DNA of 64,000 nucleotides from Luscinia megarhynchos (lineage: Eukaryota > Chordata > Aves > Passeriformes > Turdidae), in assembly GCA_034336665.1 (NCBI GenBank), contig CM067566.1:17280330-17344329 (forward strand), read 5' to 3'. Under the pieces are notes generated by a model. The model had not been told where the DNA came from and did no database searches. It worked only from the letters and a program-made list of their open reading frames with translations. Every line of letters starts with the position of its first letter. Position 1 is the stretch's first letter. This document shows, in pieces, positions 63,377 through 64,000 of the stretch. The position numbers and the translations under genes were made by a program.

Positions 63377-64000
63377 ACAGAGCAAGCTTTTCAAGGGTTG
63401 GGCAGCATGTCTGAGATAATAAGAATTAAAGTACGACGATGGGATTACAACCATCTCATGATGTTAGAATTGTTAAAGCTTGACATTCTTGGCTAAAATG
63501 TTAAAAGTAGAGCTCACATGATCTGTAGAAGTGTTACACTATATTGTAGCTAATATGAATTATCAAATACTAATGGTTTAGCTAATAATAAGATCTTTGA
63601 CTGTGAAGTGTTGCCCATTATGCTTAATTGCTTTGAAAATGCATGGGTGCTTCCTCTGAAACACTGAGTACATATATGTTCTACCCACCTCAGTAACTAC
63701 TGGTCTCTTAGAAAGAAAAACATGCCTCATTTCAGAGAGAACACCTTGCCAGATTTGGGTTTGCACCATCTCTGGACTATGAACAGGTGTGAAAGTCTCC
63801 TTTTTGTCTCATGTACCTCACTGGACAACCCAAATAACAAGCTTTAGGCACAATTCTTGCACCAGGATTAATTAGTTGTGCTCCTAGAAAACCTGCTGGT
63901 TTCATTCAGTCTGTAGAATTGTGAAGGAATATGTACTCACAGGTCTGCAGGTGAGGCCAAGATCAAGGGTGTATCACAACTGGTATGTTTTATAAAAATC
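63377..64000. other. Stretch without a recognised gene (63.4-64.0 kb)
   Basis: Unique AT-rich sequence to the window edge. A CAG|GTGAGG donor-like motif near 63949 has no convincing partner. Nothing else seen. Confidence 0.5.

Overview
The window looks like AT-rich, gene-poor bird nuclear DNA, intergenic or from very long introns. The host call rests on interspersed repeats. Seven copies of a CR1-type LINE are recognisable by their 3' ends (tandem ATTCTRTG-like octamers after a 'ggtctttTccaacct'-like block) and by relics of the reverse-transcriptase C-terminus. Two LTRs belong to one family that I recognise from bird genomes (ERVL-like, class uncertain). No operons, ribosome-binding sites or long non-repetitive reading frames occur. 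I found no rRNA, tRNA, snRNA, CRISPR or CpG-island signal by eye. No protein-coding gene can be named.

Layout: an LTR at 0.29-0.86 kb keeps a TATA box. A shorter LTR of the same family lies at 6.24-6.50 kb. Two CR1 copies sit head to head at 7.10-7.83 kb. An uninterrupted 60-unit AAGG array occupies 9.88-10.11 kb. A CR1 3' end lies at 16.37-16.52 kb. From 18.0 to 20.4 kb runs the most striking object: an almost pure-purine block of a 43-bp minisatellite around a 26-unit GAAA core. Its complementary strand is open in all three frames for about 600-800 codons. A second GAAA array followed by CAA-rich sequence lies at 25.48-25.82 kb, and a CATCC/ATCCC array (GGGAT on the other strand) at 26.55-26.76 kb. 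The long stretch to 55 kb is mostly unique AT-rich DNA. An old, roughly 830-bp CR1 fragment lies at 55.3-56.1 kb, a GC-richer block at 58.6-59.3 kb, a short CA repeat at 60.1 kb, and three stacked CR1 fragments at 62.0-63.4 kb.

Several short segments on the + strand have a pyrimidine tract plus CAG on the left, a consensus-like donor on the right and one open frame between (979-1073, 12683-12745, 20794-20884, 21429-21498, 22367-22604, 43941-43963, 51984-52045, 61491-61563). The segments at 979, 21429, 43941 and 51984 are phase-compatible in that order. This would fit a + strand gene with small exons and very large introns. Decoy exons of this quality also occur by chance in 64 kb, so these are hypotheses and not gene calls.

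The long reading frames in the tandem repeats come from pyrimidine-only or short-period sequence and are not genes. There is no gene network to describe. The window's content is repeat biology plus possible fragments of one split gene.
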